A DNA stretch of 64,000 nucleotides from Streptomyces sp. SID10853 (lineage in GTDB: Bacteria; Actinomycetota; Actinomycetes; Streptomycetales; Streptomycetaceae), in contig NZ_JAAGLN010000001.1 in assembly GCF_010548145.1 (NCBI RefSeq), forward strand, positions 1-64,000, in the 5' to 3' direction. How positions within the stretch are numbered: position 1 is the first letter of the stretch; every line of letters starts with the position of its first letter. Under the pieces are notes generated by a model. It saw only the letters and a program-made list of their open reading frames with translations. It did not search any database and was not told the DNA's origin. Positions 54,332-62,924 of the stretch are shown here, in pieces. The translations under genes and the position numbers were made by a program.

Positions 54332-54369
54332 GGGTGTTGCGGTCCCCGCCCCGCGGGACCGCAACACCC
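54332..54369 (+). terminator. 15-bp hairpin ahead of the conjugation operon
   Basis: GGGTGTTGCGGTCCC (54332-54346) with GGGACCGCAACACCC (54355-54369), 8-nt loop, no T-tract; 43 bp before the lipoprotein start. May be an attenuator or transfer-origin structure rather than a terminator. Confidence 0.6.
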
Positions 54370-54411
54370 GCTCTCTCACAAGCTCTCCTGTGCCAAGGTT
54401 GTGGTTCCTGC

Positions 54412-55017
54412 ATGCCTCGCTCCAGCCGCTTTCCACCCATATCTTCAGCAATATGCATTGCTGGCTCGCTTGCAGCGCTGACGGCCGGTTGTTCAAGCTC
54501 CGCCAGCAGTCCGTCAGACGCGGCGTCCACACGGCGGCCCCACTCCGTCTCATCCGGTATCACCGAGACGGCTGTGCCGAGCGCCGACGTTTCTTCCGCT
54601 GGGCCAAACACCCTGCCCCCAAAGAACGTTGACCGTATTGCGCGCCGCTTCACGACCGCATACGCACAACACGATGCCCGCGACGGCGCAGACAGGTCGT
54701 ACGCGGATGCCGGCGCCCGAGCGGCCAAGCTGGCGTCGGGTGAGCTGGTGGGCATCCTCGCCCAGAAGCGGCCGAGCCAGGATGCGCCGTGGGCGACCCT
54801 TCGCGCCGAGGGGGCCCGGCAGACGGCGAAGATCACATCTGCCGTACTCCCCGACGGCGCTCCACCCGTAAGCAGGTCCTCCGCGCTGGTCCGGGTCGGC
54901 TACGTCCTCACGACAACACCGACGTCCGGTCAGCAGCGCCACAGCGACGAGCAGCTTGTCTTGCGTATGGAGCACACCGCCCAAGGCTGGCGTGTCACTG
55001 CCCTCCCCTGGGCGTGA
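54412..55017 (+). CDS. Lipoprotein of the conjugation operon
   Basis: 201 aa from ATG 54412. Lipobox LTAGC (Cys 27) after a hydrophobic signal. Mature part is alanine-rich then forms an alpha/beta domain (ITSAVLPDGAPPVSRSSALV...EHTAQGWRVTALP) like the NTF2-fold conjugation proteins. First of the T4SS-type operon; stop is 7 bp before the next start. Confidence 0.75.
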   Translation: MPRSSRFPPISSAICIAGSLAALTAGCSSSASSPSDAASTRRPHSVSSGITETAVPSADVSSAGPNTLPPKNVDRIARRFTTAYAQHDARDGADRSYADAGARAAKLASGELVGILAQKRPSQDAPWATLRAEGARQTAKITSAVLPDGAPPVSRSSALVRVGYVLTTTPTSGQQRHSDEQLVLRMEHTAQGWRVTALPWA

Positions 55018-55024
55018 GGTCGAC

Positions 55025-56002
55025 GTGAACAGAGGTACACAGCTCGGCTTGGGGTTGTTCGCGGCCGTGGTCATTGCAGGTGTCGGCCTGCTGGTGACGT
55101 TCGGCGGTGCTGACAGCGCCTCTGCCCAAGAGGCCGGTCCTGGCGGCGGCATCACCACAGATGCACCTGTCCCCGGGTGGGTCCGCGGGCTCATCAACAA
55201 GCACGCAGGGGAGTGCCCGCAGGTCACAGCTTCACTTCTCGCCGCACAGCTCTACACGGAGTCGAACTTCAACCCCAAGGCGAAGTCCCCTGCGGGCGCC
55301 CTCGGCATCGCGCAGTTCATGCCGGCGACCTGGGCGGAGCGGGGTGTGGACGGCGACGGTGACGGGATCAAGGACATCCGCAACCCGGCGGATGCCATCG
55401 CCGCTCAGGCCAAGTACGACTGCACATTGGCCGAGGAGGTCAAGGCCGTTCCCGGGGATTCCACCGACAACATGCTCGCGGCGTACAACGCGGGCGGCGG
55501 TGTGGTGATCAAGTTCGGCGGCATTCCGCCCTACCCCGAAACCCGGAACTACGTGCGGAACATCCGCCAGTTGGCGTCGACGTGGGCCGATGCGGTCAAT
55601 CCCGACGCCCCCGCTGGCAAGGGCCCCGCTCGCGCGATCTCCGCCGCGAAGACAGCTCTGGGCACCTGGTACCGGTGGGGCGGCGACTGCGTCTCGCCCT
55701 ACAAAGGCCAGGGCGGGTGCGATTGCTCGTCCCTCACCAAGATGGCCTGGGCCGCCGCAGGCGTGAATTTGCCCCGGGTCACCTACGACCAGGTCCATGC
55801 GGGAACGGCGGTCAAAAGCGTCTCCCAACTGAGGCCGGGCGATCTCCTGTTCGCCATCCCCGGTAGCGCCGGCCCTGAACACGTCGGGATGTACATCGGT
55901 GACGACCAAGTCATCGAGGCTCCGCACACAGGCGCCCAAGTGCGGATCAAGCCACTCAGCTTCTGGACACCGCAGATCATCGCGATGCGACACGTCGGCT
56001 AA
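55025..56002 (+). CDS. Bifunctional lytic transglycosylase / NlpC-P60 hydrolase
   Basis: 325 aa from GTG 55025 (VNRGTQLGLGLFAAVVIAG); the frame upstream overlaps the lipoprotein gene. TM anchor at about 9-29; lytic transglycosylase domain with catalytic Glu in YTESNFNP and GALGIAQFMPATW; C-terminal NlpC/P60 with Cys in CDCSSLTKMAW and His in EHVGMYIGDD. Opens peptidoglycan for the conjugation channel (VirB1-like role). Confidence 0.92.
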   Translation: MNRGTQLGLGLFAAVVIAGVGLLVTFGGADSASAQEAGPGGGITTDAPVPGWVRGLINKHAGECPQVTASLLAAQLYTESNFNPKAKSPAGALGIAQFMPATWAERGVDGDGDGIKDIRNPADAIAAQAKYDCTLAEEVKAVPGDSTDNMLAAYNAGGGVVIKFGGIPPYPETRNYVRNIRQLASTWADAVNPDAPAGKGPARAISAAKTALGTWYRWGGDCVSPYKGQGGCDCSSLTKMAWAAAGVNLPRVTYDQVHAGTAVKSVSQLRPGDLLFAIPGSAGPEHVGMYIGDDQVIEAPHTGAQVRIKPLSFWTPQIIAMRHVG

Positions 56003-56049
56003 TCCTGACAAAAAACCCATTCTACGCATTAAGCACTAAAGGACTTTCG

Positions 56050-56388
56050 ATGTACGACCTCCTCTCTGCCGCGGCCGATCCATCCCTCCACACCACTCTC
56101 GCCTCAGGGGCTGACGTCGTGACCGGCGTCAAGCCGGACTGGGGCCCCTTCGGGAAGCTGGGAGGGACGGCGAAAGTACTCCTCGGGGTTCTGGCAGCCG
56201 TCGTGCTCGCCATCGGACTCGGCGCCTTCATCGCGGGGATCGGCAAATCCAAAGGGTGGTTCGGGGAGGGGCGATCCACGATGGAAAGCTCACACGGCAA
56301 GGGCCTGATGGTCGGCGGACTGGTGGTCATCTTCCTCGTGGCATCCCTCGGGACGATCACCACCATCACCTACGGCATGGGCGTGTGA
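56050..56388 (+). CDS. Two-TM small membrane protein (VirB2/TcpE-like candidate)
   Basis: 112 aa. Two hydrophobic helices (GTAKVLLGVLAAVVLAIGLG; GLMVGGLVVIFLVASLGTIT) with a charged loop between. Position after the NlpC gene in T4SS operons corresponds to a pilin-like or TcpE-like protein; similarity itself is weak. Confidence 0.6.
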   Translation: MYDLLSAAADPSLHTTLASGADVVTGVKPDWGPFGKLGGTAKVLLGVLAAVVLAIGLGAFIAGIGKSKGWFGEGRSTMESSHGKGLMVGGLVVIFLVASLGTITTITYGMGV

Positions 56389-56391
56389 CCT

Positions 56392-57693
56392 GTGCGTACT
56401 GGAAAACGTTGCTCTGCAAGAGACGCCAGGTCGAGCAGATCGTCGGCGAGGCTCTGGGGCGTCGCGGCCGGCGCGGTGGCTGTCGTCACCGCTGCCGGGG
56501 TGATCGTCAGTCTCTCCACCGGTAGTACGTCTGCTCCCTCCCCCACCACTACTTCGCCCTCGCACGCGGCATCGGTACCGAGCAAGATGCGCGTACGCGT
56601 CCTGCACGGCGTGCCTGTGGGCTACCCGCACACCCAGGCCGGCGCGAAGGCGGCAGCCTCGAACTACACCACCGTCAGTGGCAGTGCCAAGTTCCTCACT
56701 GACAAGGGGGCGCGCCACCGCGCCGTGTCGGTGATGGCTGCTGACGGCACCACGGGCACGGCCATCGAGAAGGCCGACCACACTGCTGGTCAGGAAGTCG
56801 GCACGCTCCGCGGCGACAACACCAAAGTCCTTCCGAAGCAGGCCATCTCCCGTACCGGTGTGCTCTCTGCCCACGTACTGGGCTTCGACGCACATGACGC
56901 CATGGTCCGGCTGTGGACAACGACAGTCCGGGGCAGCACAGCCGGACACAAGACACCGAGAGACACCTTTCAGTCGGTAACAGTCACGCTCACCTGGCAG
57001 TCCAATGACTGGAAACTGAAAGACAGCTCGATCACGAGTGGGCTGGTCGCGCCGATCGACGAGCGACAGGCTTCGAACGTCACCGGCGACTTCTCCGACT
57101 ACACACCTGCGGCTGCAGCAGATCCGGTCCTCAGTGGCACGGCAGGGAAGGACGGGTTCCCTGCCGCCTACGCACGGAGCAAGAGCGGCGCCTTCGCCGC
57201 CGCGACCAGCGCCACGATGCTTTACGGCGACCCGCGATTCTTCACGGATAGCAACTGGCGGCACCGGATGCTGGCCGCTACCGCCGCCCCGGGGATCCTC
57301 GACACCGCCTCGTCCGATGCGGATTCGACGGCGCATCTGGTCACGGAGAACCGCGGGGTCGGAGCCGATGGCAAGACCGCAGACGGCAGCGAGCTGATCA
57401 CGCGGACGACAGCACTTGGGGTGCGGTCTGTGTCCTATTCGGACCAAGCCGCCAGCGTGGAGCTGTGGACCGCGTCCGTAGGCGGAATTGCCGGTAAGGA
57501 CGAGACGCAGCGCCCACAGATCGCCTTCCTCCGTATGACCGTTGACCTCACCTGGGCCGACGGCACCTGGAAGACCACCGCAGTAGCGCCTTCCGAACCG
57601 CTCGTGCCCTCGCCGCCGAACGCGGAGGAGGCAGCCTCGGCTGGCAGCTTCGCGGAAGTGGGAGGTGTCAGCAATGCGCCTTCGTTTGCGTGA
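56392..57693 (+). CDS. VirB8/TcpC-like conjugal transfer protein
   Basis: 433 aa from GTG 56392. One TM (about 21-45), a Ser/Thr/Pro linker, and two NTF2-like domains (YPHTQAGAKAAASNYTTVSG to about 210; and from about 235) as in TcpC of ICE/plasmid T4SS. Links the inner membrane complex. Overlaps the following gene by 20 bp. Confidence 0.72.
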   Translation: MRTGKRCSARDARSSRSSARLWGVAAGAVAVVTAAGVIVSLSTGSTSAPSPTTTSPSHAASVPSKMRVRVLHGVPVGYPHTQAGAKAAASNYTTVSGSAKFLTDKGARHRAVSVMAADGTTGTAIEKADHTAGQEVGTLRGDNTKVLPKQAISRTGVLSAHVLGFDAHDAMVRLWTTTVRGSTAGHKTPRDTFQSVTVTLTWQSNDWKLKDSSITSGLVAPIDERQASNVTGDFSDYTPAAAADPVLSGTAGKDGFPAAYARSKSGAFAAATSATMLYGDPRFFTDSNWRHRMLAATAAPGILDTASSDADSTAHLVTENRGVGADGKTADGSELITRTTALGVRSVSYSDQAASVELWTASVGGIAGKDETQRPQIAFLRMTVDLTWADGTWKTTAVAPSEPLVPSPPNAEEAASAGSFAEVGGVSNAPSFA

Positions 57694-59284
57694 AGATGCC
57701 CCGGGGCTCCTGGTTGTCGAGCGGGGTACGCCAGGCCGCTGGGGGCGGCGTATCCAGGCCGTGGCGTGGGTCAACGTGATCATCGGCTTCATCCTCGTGC
57801 CGTCCGCGGTGGCCAACCCGTTCTGCTACATCCCGATGGTCTGTAAGGCGAAAGCGGCGATCGACTTCGTCAACGACCCCTTGGGCTTCCTGCTCCAGAA
57901 GCTCACCGAGGCCAACATCTGGTTTCTCCGCAAGATGCTGGACCTCATCCAGAACACGAGCAAGATCGACCTGACGAGCACTGGCTTCCTCAAGCAATAC
58001 GCGATCATCTTCGCGGCCTCCAGCCTGCTCACGGTGGCCTTGTGGCTCATCGCTGTGGCTAAGCGCGCGGTCCGCGGCGTCGCGCTGACGACTGCCGTCT
58101 CCGAGGCTGTCGGGTTCCTGGTCCTCCAGTTCGTCGTCAACGCCTTGACCCCCGGAGCAATTGCTCTTCTCATGAGGGCAATTGACGAAGTCACGGCCAT
58201 ATTCGAGCCGTATGCGATCCGGAACTTCAAGCCCTTCCTGGAGAACCTCCTCAAGATCATGGCGGGGGACCCCACGCAGGGCGTGGGGCAGCTGCTGGTC
58301 GTCAACCTGATCATGCTGTTCGGTGCTCTGCTGATGTGGATCGAGCTTCTGATCCGCAGTGCCGCCATCTACGTGGCCGTTGCGCTCGGCCCCCTCGTGA
58401 ACGGGGGCCTCGTGGATAGGGACTTGTGGGGCAAGAGCAAGAAGTGGGCCGGAGCGATCTTCGCGATCGGCTTGAGCAAACCAGTACTCTTCGCACTGCT
58501 CGGCCTGGGCGGGGCGGTTCTCAGCGACTCGTCGGGGAAGATGTCCGACTCGGTCTCCAAGACGCTGGTGGGCGCGCTGATCCTGCTCCTGGCGGTGTTC
58601 GCGTCCGGCACCCTCTACCGGTGGGTGCCAGCTTTCGGCGACGAAATGGCCCGGCTCCACCACGACCGCAAGAACGCACAGTCCTCGGGTCCTGCCTCGG
58701 TTATTGACGGCCCCGGCCAGCACGCGAACCGGGCGATCAACTCCCGTGTACAGGACTCGTTGGTCGGCGGCACCTCGAAGGCGACAGCGTCGAAGATGGG
58801 CGGCGGCACAGCCGCGGCCGGTCCGATCGGTGTGGCAGCGGCTGTGACGAAGGCCGGCGTCGACATGGCGAAGAACAAGGCCATGAACTCCCCCGGCATG
58901 CAGGGCGCTGACTCCGCCCAGGGCGGCTCCGGGCAGAGCCAGGACCAGCAAGGCGGCGACGATGCAGGGTCCTCCGGTGCGCCGGCAGCTGCCCGCCCAG
59001 AAGGGGCGACCTCCGACCCGGTCGCCAGCTCGCCTCCGGACTGGTCCTCAGCGGGCAGCCACGCAGCTTCAGGACGTTCCCCGGCCACCAACGGGACACC
59101 GAGTACGGCACAGCCGCTCTCGCCGCAGGCTCCCACCCCGGCGACGCCGCCTCCGGCACCAGCCCCTCCTGCCTCCACATCAGGAACCACTTCGGGCTCC
59201 GGGCCCTCGATCACGCCCACGCCGCCGCCGCGGCCGTCGGGCGGCCAGGCTCCCGACAAGCAGACCCCCAGCAAGGATCAGTGA
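57674..59284 (+). CDS. VirB6/TrbL-like multi-TM conjugation protein
   Basis: 536 aa from ATG 57674 (a GTG at 57665 is possible). Eight or so TM helices in the first 330 residues (VALWLIAVAKRAVRGVALTT; LIMLFGALLMWIELLIRSAA; GALILLLAVFASGTLYRW) as in TrbL/VirB6. Long Pro/Ala/Ser/Thr-rich, probably unstructured C-terminal tail (from about 430), common in actinobacterial versions. Confidence 0.8.
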   Translation: MRLRLREDAPGLLVVERGTPGRWGRRIQAVAWVNVIIGFILVPSAVANPFCYIPMVCKAKAAIDFVNDPLGFLLQKLTEANIWFLRKMLDLIQNTSKIDLTSTGFLKQYAIIFAASSLLTVALWLIAVAKRAVRGVALTTAVSEAVGFLVLQFVVNALTPGAIALLMRAIDEVTAIFEPYAIRNFKPFLENLLKIMAGDPTQGVGQLLVVNLIMLFGALLMWIELLIRSAAIYVAVALGPLVNGGLVDRDLWGKSKKWAGAIFAIGLSKPVLFALLGLGGAVLSDSSGKMSDSVSKTLVGALILLLAVFASGTLYRWVPAFGDEMARLHHDRKNAQSSGPASVIDGPGQHANRAINSRVQDSLVGGTSKATASKMGGGTAAAGPIGVAAAVTKAGVDMAKNKAMNSPGMQGADSAQGGSGQSQDQQGGDDAGSSGAPAAARPEGATSDPVASSPPDWSSAGSHAASGRSPATNGTPSTAQPLSPQAPTPATPPPAPAPPASTSGTTSGSGPSITPTPPPRPSGGQAPDKQTPSKDQ

Positions 59285-59287
59285 CGC

Positions 59288-60814
59288 ATGTCGACTCGTA
59301 CGTATCAGTTCGGAAAGCACCGCCCGACGGGCCTGGTAGGACACCGCGACCTCGGCGAGCAGGTGGTACTGGGCGGCGGAGCGGCCACCGGCATCCTGCT
59401 CGGCTACCTCTTCAGCGGCGCTACCGCGGTTGCCGCGATCGGACTGGTGCTCCCGATCCTGATTGCCCTCGTCATCGTCTACGCCCCGTATCGGCCGACG
59501 GGCACCTCTCAGCGGCGCACGCTCTACCGCTGGTGGAGGATCAACCGTTATCACCGTAAGGCGATCCGCCGAACGGGCGGTGTGTGGACGTCGCCGGCCT
59601 TCGAGGCCGGTGTGGGTCGCGACGGCACTCCTCCAGATGCTGCTCTGGCCGAGCCGGAAGGCGTTGCGGGCATGACGTGGGTGCCGGTCACGGTCCGTGG
59701 CCAGAAGGCAGTCGTTGTTCTCCAACCGGAGGCCGGCTGTGTGACGGCCACACTGGAGGTTGCCTCCCCTGGCCTGGGTGGCAAGGAGGTCGCGGAACAG
59801 GTCGTCGCCTTGGAGCGCTGGGGTGAACTCCTCGACGCCTTCGGCAACGTGGAGGAGCACCCGGTCAAGAGGATTCAGGTCCTCGCCCGGCAGATGAAGT
59901 CGGACCCCTACGCCCACCAGCGGTTCATCGCACAGCGCGACGAGTCGGCGGCGACGGCCGACGCTCCGCAGTGGCTGAAGGACTCGTACGACGTGCTGGC
60001 CAATGCCGTATCCACCTCGGCGGAGGAACATCGGTATTACATCACCATCCACGCGCGGTTCACCCGCGATCTGGCAGCCGAAGGAGCCGCCCGCGGATCC
60101 GGTGACGAGGGGGTCGCTGCTGCGCTGGCCTCGTACTTGGAAGAACTGTGGTCTCGCGCGGAGGACGCCGACCTCTCGGTGATCGCGCCTCTGGACGAAG
60201 GCCGGATGACCGCGTTCATCCGCAATTCCTACGACCCGGACCACGCCATTTGGGACACGGACCTCCCGCAGGCACACGCCTTCCCCCGCAATGTCGACGT
60301 CCGTAACGGCGCGCACGTCGCCACCCGCGCCGCAGGGTCCACCGACACCTGGGTCCACGCCACAGCGGCTGTCGTCGGATGGCCCACTACCCCAGTCGGC
60401 CCGGACTTCCTGTCGCCCCTGCTGATTGGGATGCCCGACGTGATCCGCACCATCTCGATCACTCAGCAGCTGGAGCCGAACGACAAGGCCGTGGAACGCA
60501 TGCTCGCGGAAGACACGAACAACCAGGCGGAGATGCACCGCGACCGCCAGCGAGGCAAGAACATCGACCCCCGCGACCAGATCGCAGCGAACGCCACAGG
60601 TTCGCGGGGCATGTCCCTGGCCTCGTCGGGCGCGGCCGGGTCCGCCACCGTCGGGTACATCACCATCTCCGCGCGTAGCGCCGAAGAGCTAGAGCGCACG
60701 AAGCGCACGACCCGCTCCCGTGCCCGCAACGCCCACCTCCAGATCGAGTGGCTCGACCTCGAACACGCTCGCGCCTTCGCGACCACACTCCCCCTCGCGG
60801 GAGGCATCAAGTGA
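59288..60814 (+). CDS. SCO6880-family protein (PrgI + N-terminal VirB4-like)
   Basis: 508 aa. Two N-terminal TM helices (VVLGGGAATGILLGYLFSGA; LPILIALVIVYAPY) as in VirB3/PrgI, then a soluble part like the VirB4 N-terminal domain. Family known in Streptomyces from SCO6880, always beside a VirB4-type ATPase. Stop overlaps the next GTG (GTGA). Confidence 0.88.
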   Translation: MSTRTYQFGKHRPTGLVGHRDLGEQVVLGGGAATGILLGYLFSGATAVAAIGLVLPILIALVIVYAPYRPTGTSQRRTLYRWWRINRYHRKAIRRTGGVWTSPAFEAGVGRDGTPPDAALAEPEGVAGMTWVPVTVRGQKAVVVLQPEAGCVTATLEVASPGLGGKEVAEQVVALERWGELLDAFGNVEEHPVKRIQVLARQMKSDPYAHQRFIAQRDESAATADAPQWLKDSYDVLANAVSTSAEEHRYYITIHARFTRDLAAEGAARGSGDEGVAAALASYLEELWSRAEDADLSVIAPLDEGRMTAFIRNSYDPDHAIWDTDLPQAHAFPRNVDVRNGAHVATRAAGSTDTWVHATAAVVGWPTTPVGPDFLSPLLIGMPDVIRTISITQQLEPNDKAVERMLAEDTNNQAEMHRDRQRGKNIDPRDQIAANATGSRGMSLASSGAAGSATVGYITISARSAEELERTKRTTRSRARNAHLQIEWLDLEHARAFATTLPLAGGIK

Positions 60815-62247
60815 CTGCCCTGCTCGACCTCGCCCCGCTGTCCCCGATGCACGAGACGGTGCGCCGCCCGCTCTACACGGAGACGACCACCAGCCAAGCC
60901 CTGTACCTTCCGATCGCCCCGCCGACCCTCGGGACCTCGGGAGCGATCATCGGCCGGGAGCTGTACTCGGGCAAGGCATTCATCTACTGCCCCTTCTCGG
61001 CGTTCGGTGACGGCTTGCCCGGCGGGAACATGATGATTATGGGCGAATCCGGCCGGGGGAAATCGACGCTCGCCAAGACCTACACCGCCCGCCAGATCCG
61101 CCTCGGCCGCCAGGTGGTCGTACTCGACACCAAGGAACAGAAGGAGCGTGAGGAAGGCGAGTGGGCGGCGCTCGGCCGCTCGCTGACCGGCAAGGCCCCG
61201 GTGAAGTTCGCTCCGGGCGGCGGCTCCGGCGCCTCCTGCATCAACCCGATGGACCCCGCCATCGCGGGCAAACGGCAGATCGAGCTGGTCCGCACGATCG
61301 TCGAACTCGGCCTGGGAAAGCCGCTGGACGAGTTCGCCGGCTCCGCACTGCGTATCGCGATCCGCCGGGCCCACCAGCGGACAGGCAGCCTCGGGCGCAC
61401 GCCGGTCCTGACTGACGTCGCCGCCGCGCTCCGGTCCCCGGAGGAAGCCGACGCCACGGCCAAGCAACGGAGCTGGGACGAACTCCTGGGTGACGGCCTG
61501 GAAGTGTCCTATGTGCTGGACCGGCTCTGCGGGAGCGAACAGGACGCGACCGGCGACCTCACCGGCATGCTCGACGGCCCGACCAGCCTTGGCGTGGACC
61601 TCGACGCCAACATGATCGTCTTCGACCTGACGAAGGTCCCCAGCGGCGGCGTGGCCATGACGATCCTCGTCGCCGTGATCTCGGTCTTCCTCGAAGAGGT
61701 CTGGCTGCGTCCGCTGTGCGAGTGCGGAACGGAGCCGAATCAGCACGAGCGCGTCGTGGTCGACGCTAACTCGGGTGCCTGGGAACTCGGCTCGAACACG
61801 GAATCAGGCTGCCGCCGCTACACCCAGCGCAAGCGCATCCTTGTCTGCGAAGAAGCGTGGCACATCCTCGGAACGCCTCAACTGGCCTCGCTCTTGGAAA
61901 AGTTCCTCAAATTCGCGAGGGGCTACGGACTTTCCTGCATCTTCATCGTCCACCACCTCTCTGACATTGACGACAGCCCGGAGACCCAAGCCGCTCTGAA
62001 AATGGCGGACACCGTCGTCATCTACTCGCAGAAGAAATCCGAGGCCGAGGCGACGATGTCCCGGCTGGGCCTGCCGTCCTGGACGGCGGAGCACATCATG
62101 CGCCTGCGCCGCGGTATCGCGCTGTGGAAGGTCGGAGAGGTCATCTACCCCGGCGTCCAACACCTCTTGGTCGAAGCCGAACAGCACCTGTGCTTCTCCT
62201 CAGGCGCGATGACCGACCTCACCAGCACCTCCCCGGACGCCGAATGA
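60811..62247 (+). CDS. VirB4-like conjugation ATPase
   Basis: 478 aa from GTG 60811. Walker A MGESGRGKST (about 74-83), VVVLDTKEQKEREEGEW, Walker B-region RILVCEEAWHIL, and switch FIVHHLSDIDDSPE. This is the motor half; its N-terminal half is encoded by the preceding gene, so VirB4 function is split between two proteins. Energises the T4SS. Confidence 0.9.
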   Translation: MTALLDLAPLSPMHETVRRPLYTETTTSQALYLPIAPPTLGTSGAIIGRELYSGKAFIYCPFSAFGDGLPGGNMMIMGESGRGKSTLAKTYTARQIRLGRQVVVLDTKEQKEREEGEWAALGRSLTGKAPVKFAPGGGSGASCINPMDPAIAGKRQIELVRTIVELGLGKPLDEFAGSALRIAIRRAHQRTGSLGRTPVLTDVAAALRSPEEADATAKQRSWDELLGDGLEVSYVLDRLCGSEQDATGDLTGMLDGPTSLGVDLDANMIVFDLTKVPSGGVAMTILVAVISVFLEEVWLRPLCECGTEPNQHERVVVDANSGAWELGSNTESGCRRYTQRKRILVCEEAWHILGTPQLASLLEKFLKFARGYGLSCIFIVHHLSDIDDSPETQAALKMADTVVIYSQKKSEAEATMSRLGLPSWTAEHIMRLRRGIALWKVGEVIYPGVQHLLVEAEQHLCFSSGAMTDLTSTSPDAE

Positions 62248-62630
62248 ACAGGTACCACTACCTCCCCGCCACTGACCCTTTCCACACTGATTCGGAGCGC
62301 GCACCCTCCATGACTATCGCCGCCACCGAGACCACGTTTCCGGCTGACGAGCACGCGGTACGCCAGGACATCGACCAGCTGCACGCCGATGCCCTCCAAC
62401 TCGCTCGCCGCACGAAGGCACTGGCCACGGCACTCGACCACGGCGACTACTCCGCCGCCGGTGGCCGCGTCCGTACGGCCGTCGCCCACTTCTGGCGAGC
62501 GGCGGAAGATCTCCACAGCGCCTTCCACACCGCTCCACCGCGCTGTGCTGGCCCTGAAGCTTCGCTGTCCCGGCTCTGCGGCCGACGGATGCGCTACCTC
62601 GCCACCCGGGCCGCTAGGAGGACCGAGTAG
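62244..62630 (+). CDS. Small hypothetical T4SS-operon protein
   Basis: 128 aa from ATG 62244, overlapping the VirB4 stop. Helical (HAVRQDIDQLHADALQLARR...HFWRAAEDLHSAFH), basic C-terminus. No TM. Probably an accessory transfer protein; not recognised. Confidence 0.65.
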   Translation: MNRYHYLPATDPFHTDSERAPSMTIAATETTFPADEHAVRQDIDQLHADALQLARRTKALATALDHGDYSAAGGRVRTAVAHFWRAAEDLHSAFHTAPPRCAGPEASLSRLCGRRMRYLATRAARRTE

Positions 62631-62887
62631 TGGGGTTCATACCGAGCGCGATTCCCCTGGCCCTCTACGCCATGACCGCCGTATGCGCGGTGGCTCTGGT
62701 GACGCTCTGGCTCCTGACGAACCGCCGTCGACGCAACGCCGGATTCGCGGACAGGGGGCGGCTCAAACGTCAGATGTCGGCGAAGGCGATCTTGAAAGCC
62801 ACGGAGATCCGCCCCTCCCTTACGCGCGGCCATGCCGCCCCAACATCCGCTGTGAGCCTCGCGAAGAGCCCATCCGCCGGTTCTTGA
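62630..62887 (+). CDS. Short membrane-anchor protein before VirD4-like gene
   Basis: 85 aa from GTG 62630 (GTAGTGG overlap with preceding stop). One TM (ALYAMTAVCAVALVTLWLLT), then a basic NRRRRNAGFADRGRLKRQMS segment and AKAILKATEIRPSLTR, which resembles the N-terminal membrane part of TraG/TraD coupling proteins. The ATPase part follows as a separate gene in another frame, so the coupling protein looks split. Confidence 0.7.
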   Translation: MGFIPSAIPLALYAMTAVCAVALVTLWLLTNRRRRNAGFADRGRLKRQMSAKAILKATEIRPSLTRGHAAPTSAVSLAKSPSAGS

Positions 62888-62924
62888 CCCATCCCCTTCA
62901 GCACCCCTCGCTCCGGAGCACGTT

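Larger units (their letters stand above)
53916..54411. other. Gap with two strong hairpins, no gene seen
   Basis: 496 bp between the RiPP regulator and the conjugation operon. Hairpins at 53940-53970 and 54332-54369 (separate entries). Open frames here have no support. May include a promoter or the transfer origin (oriT), which is expected near T4SS genes. Confidence 0.45.

Noticed and set aside
54956-55024. Upstream in-frame start for the NlpC/transglycosylase gene
   Set aside because: Overlaps the lipoprotein gene and would place 23 unrelated residues before the TM anchor; GTG 55025 fits better.
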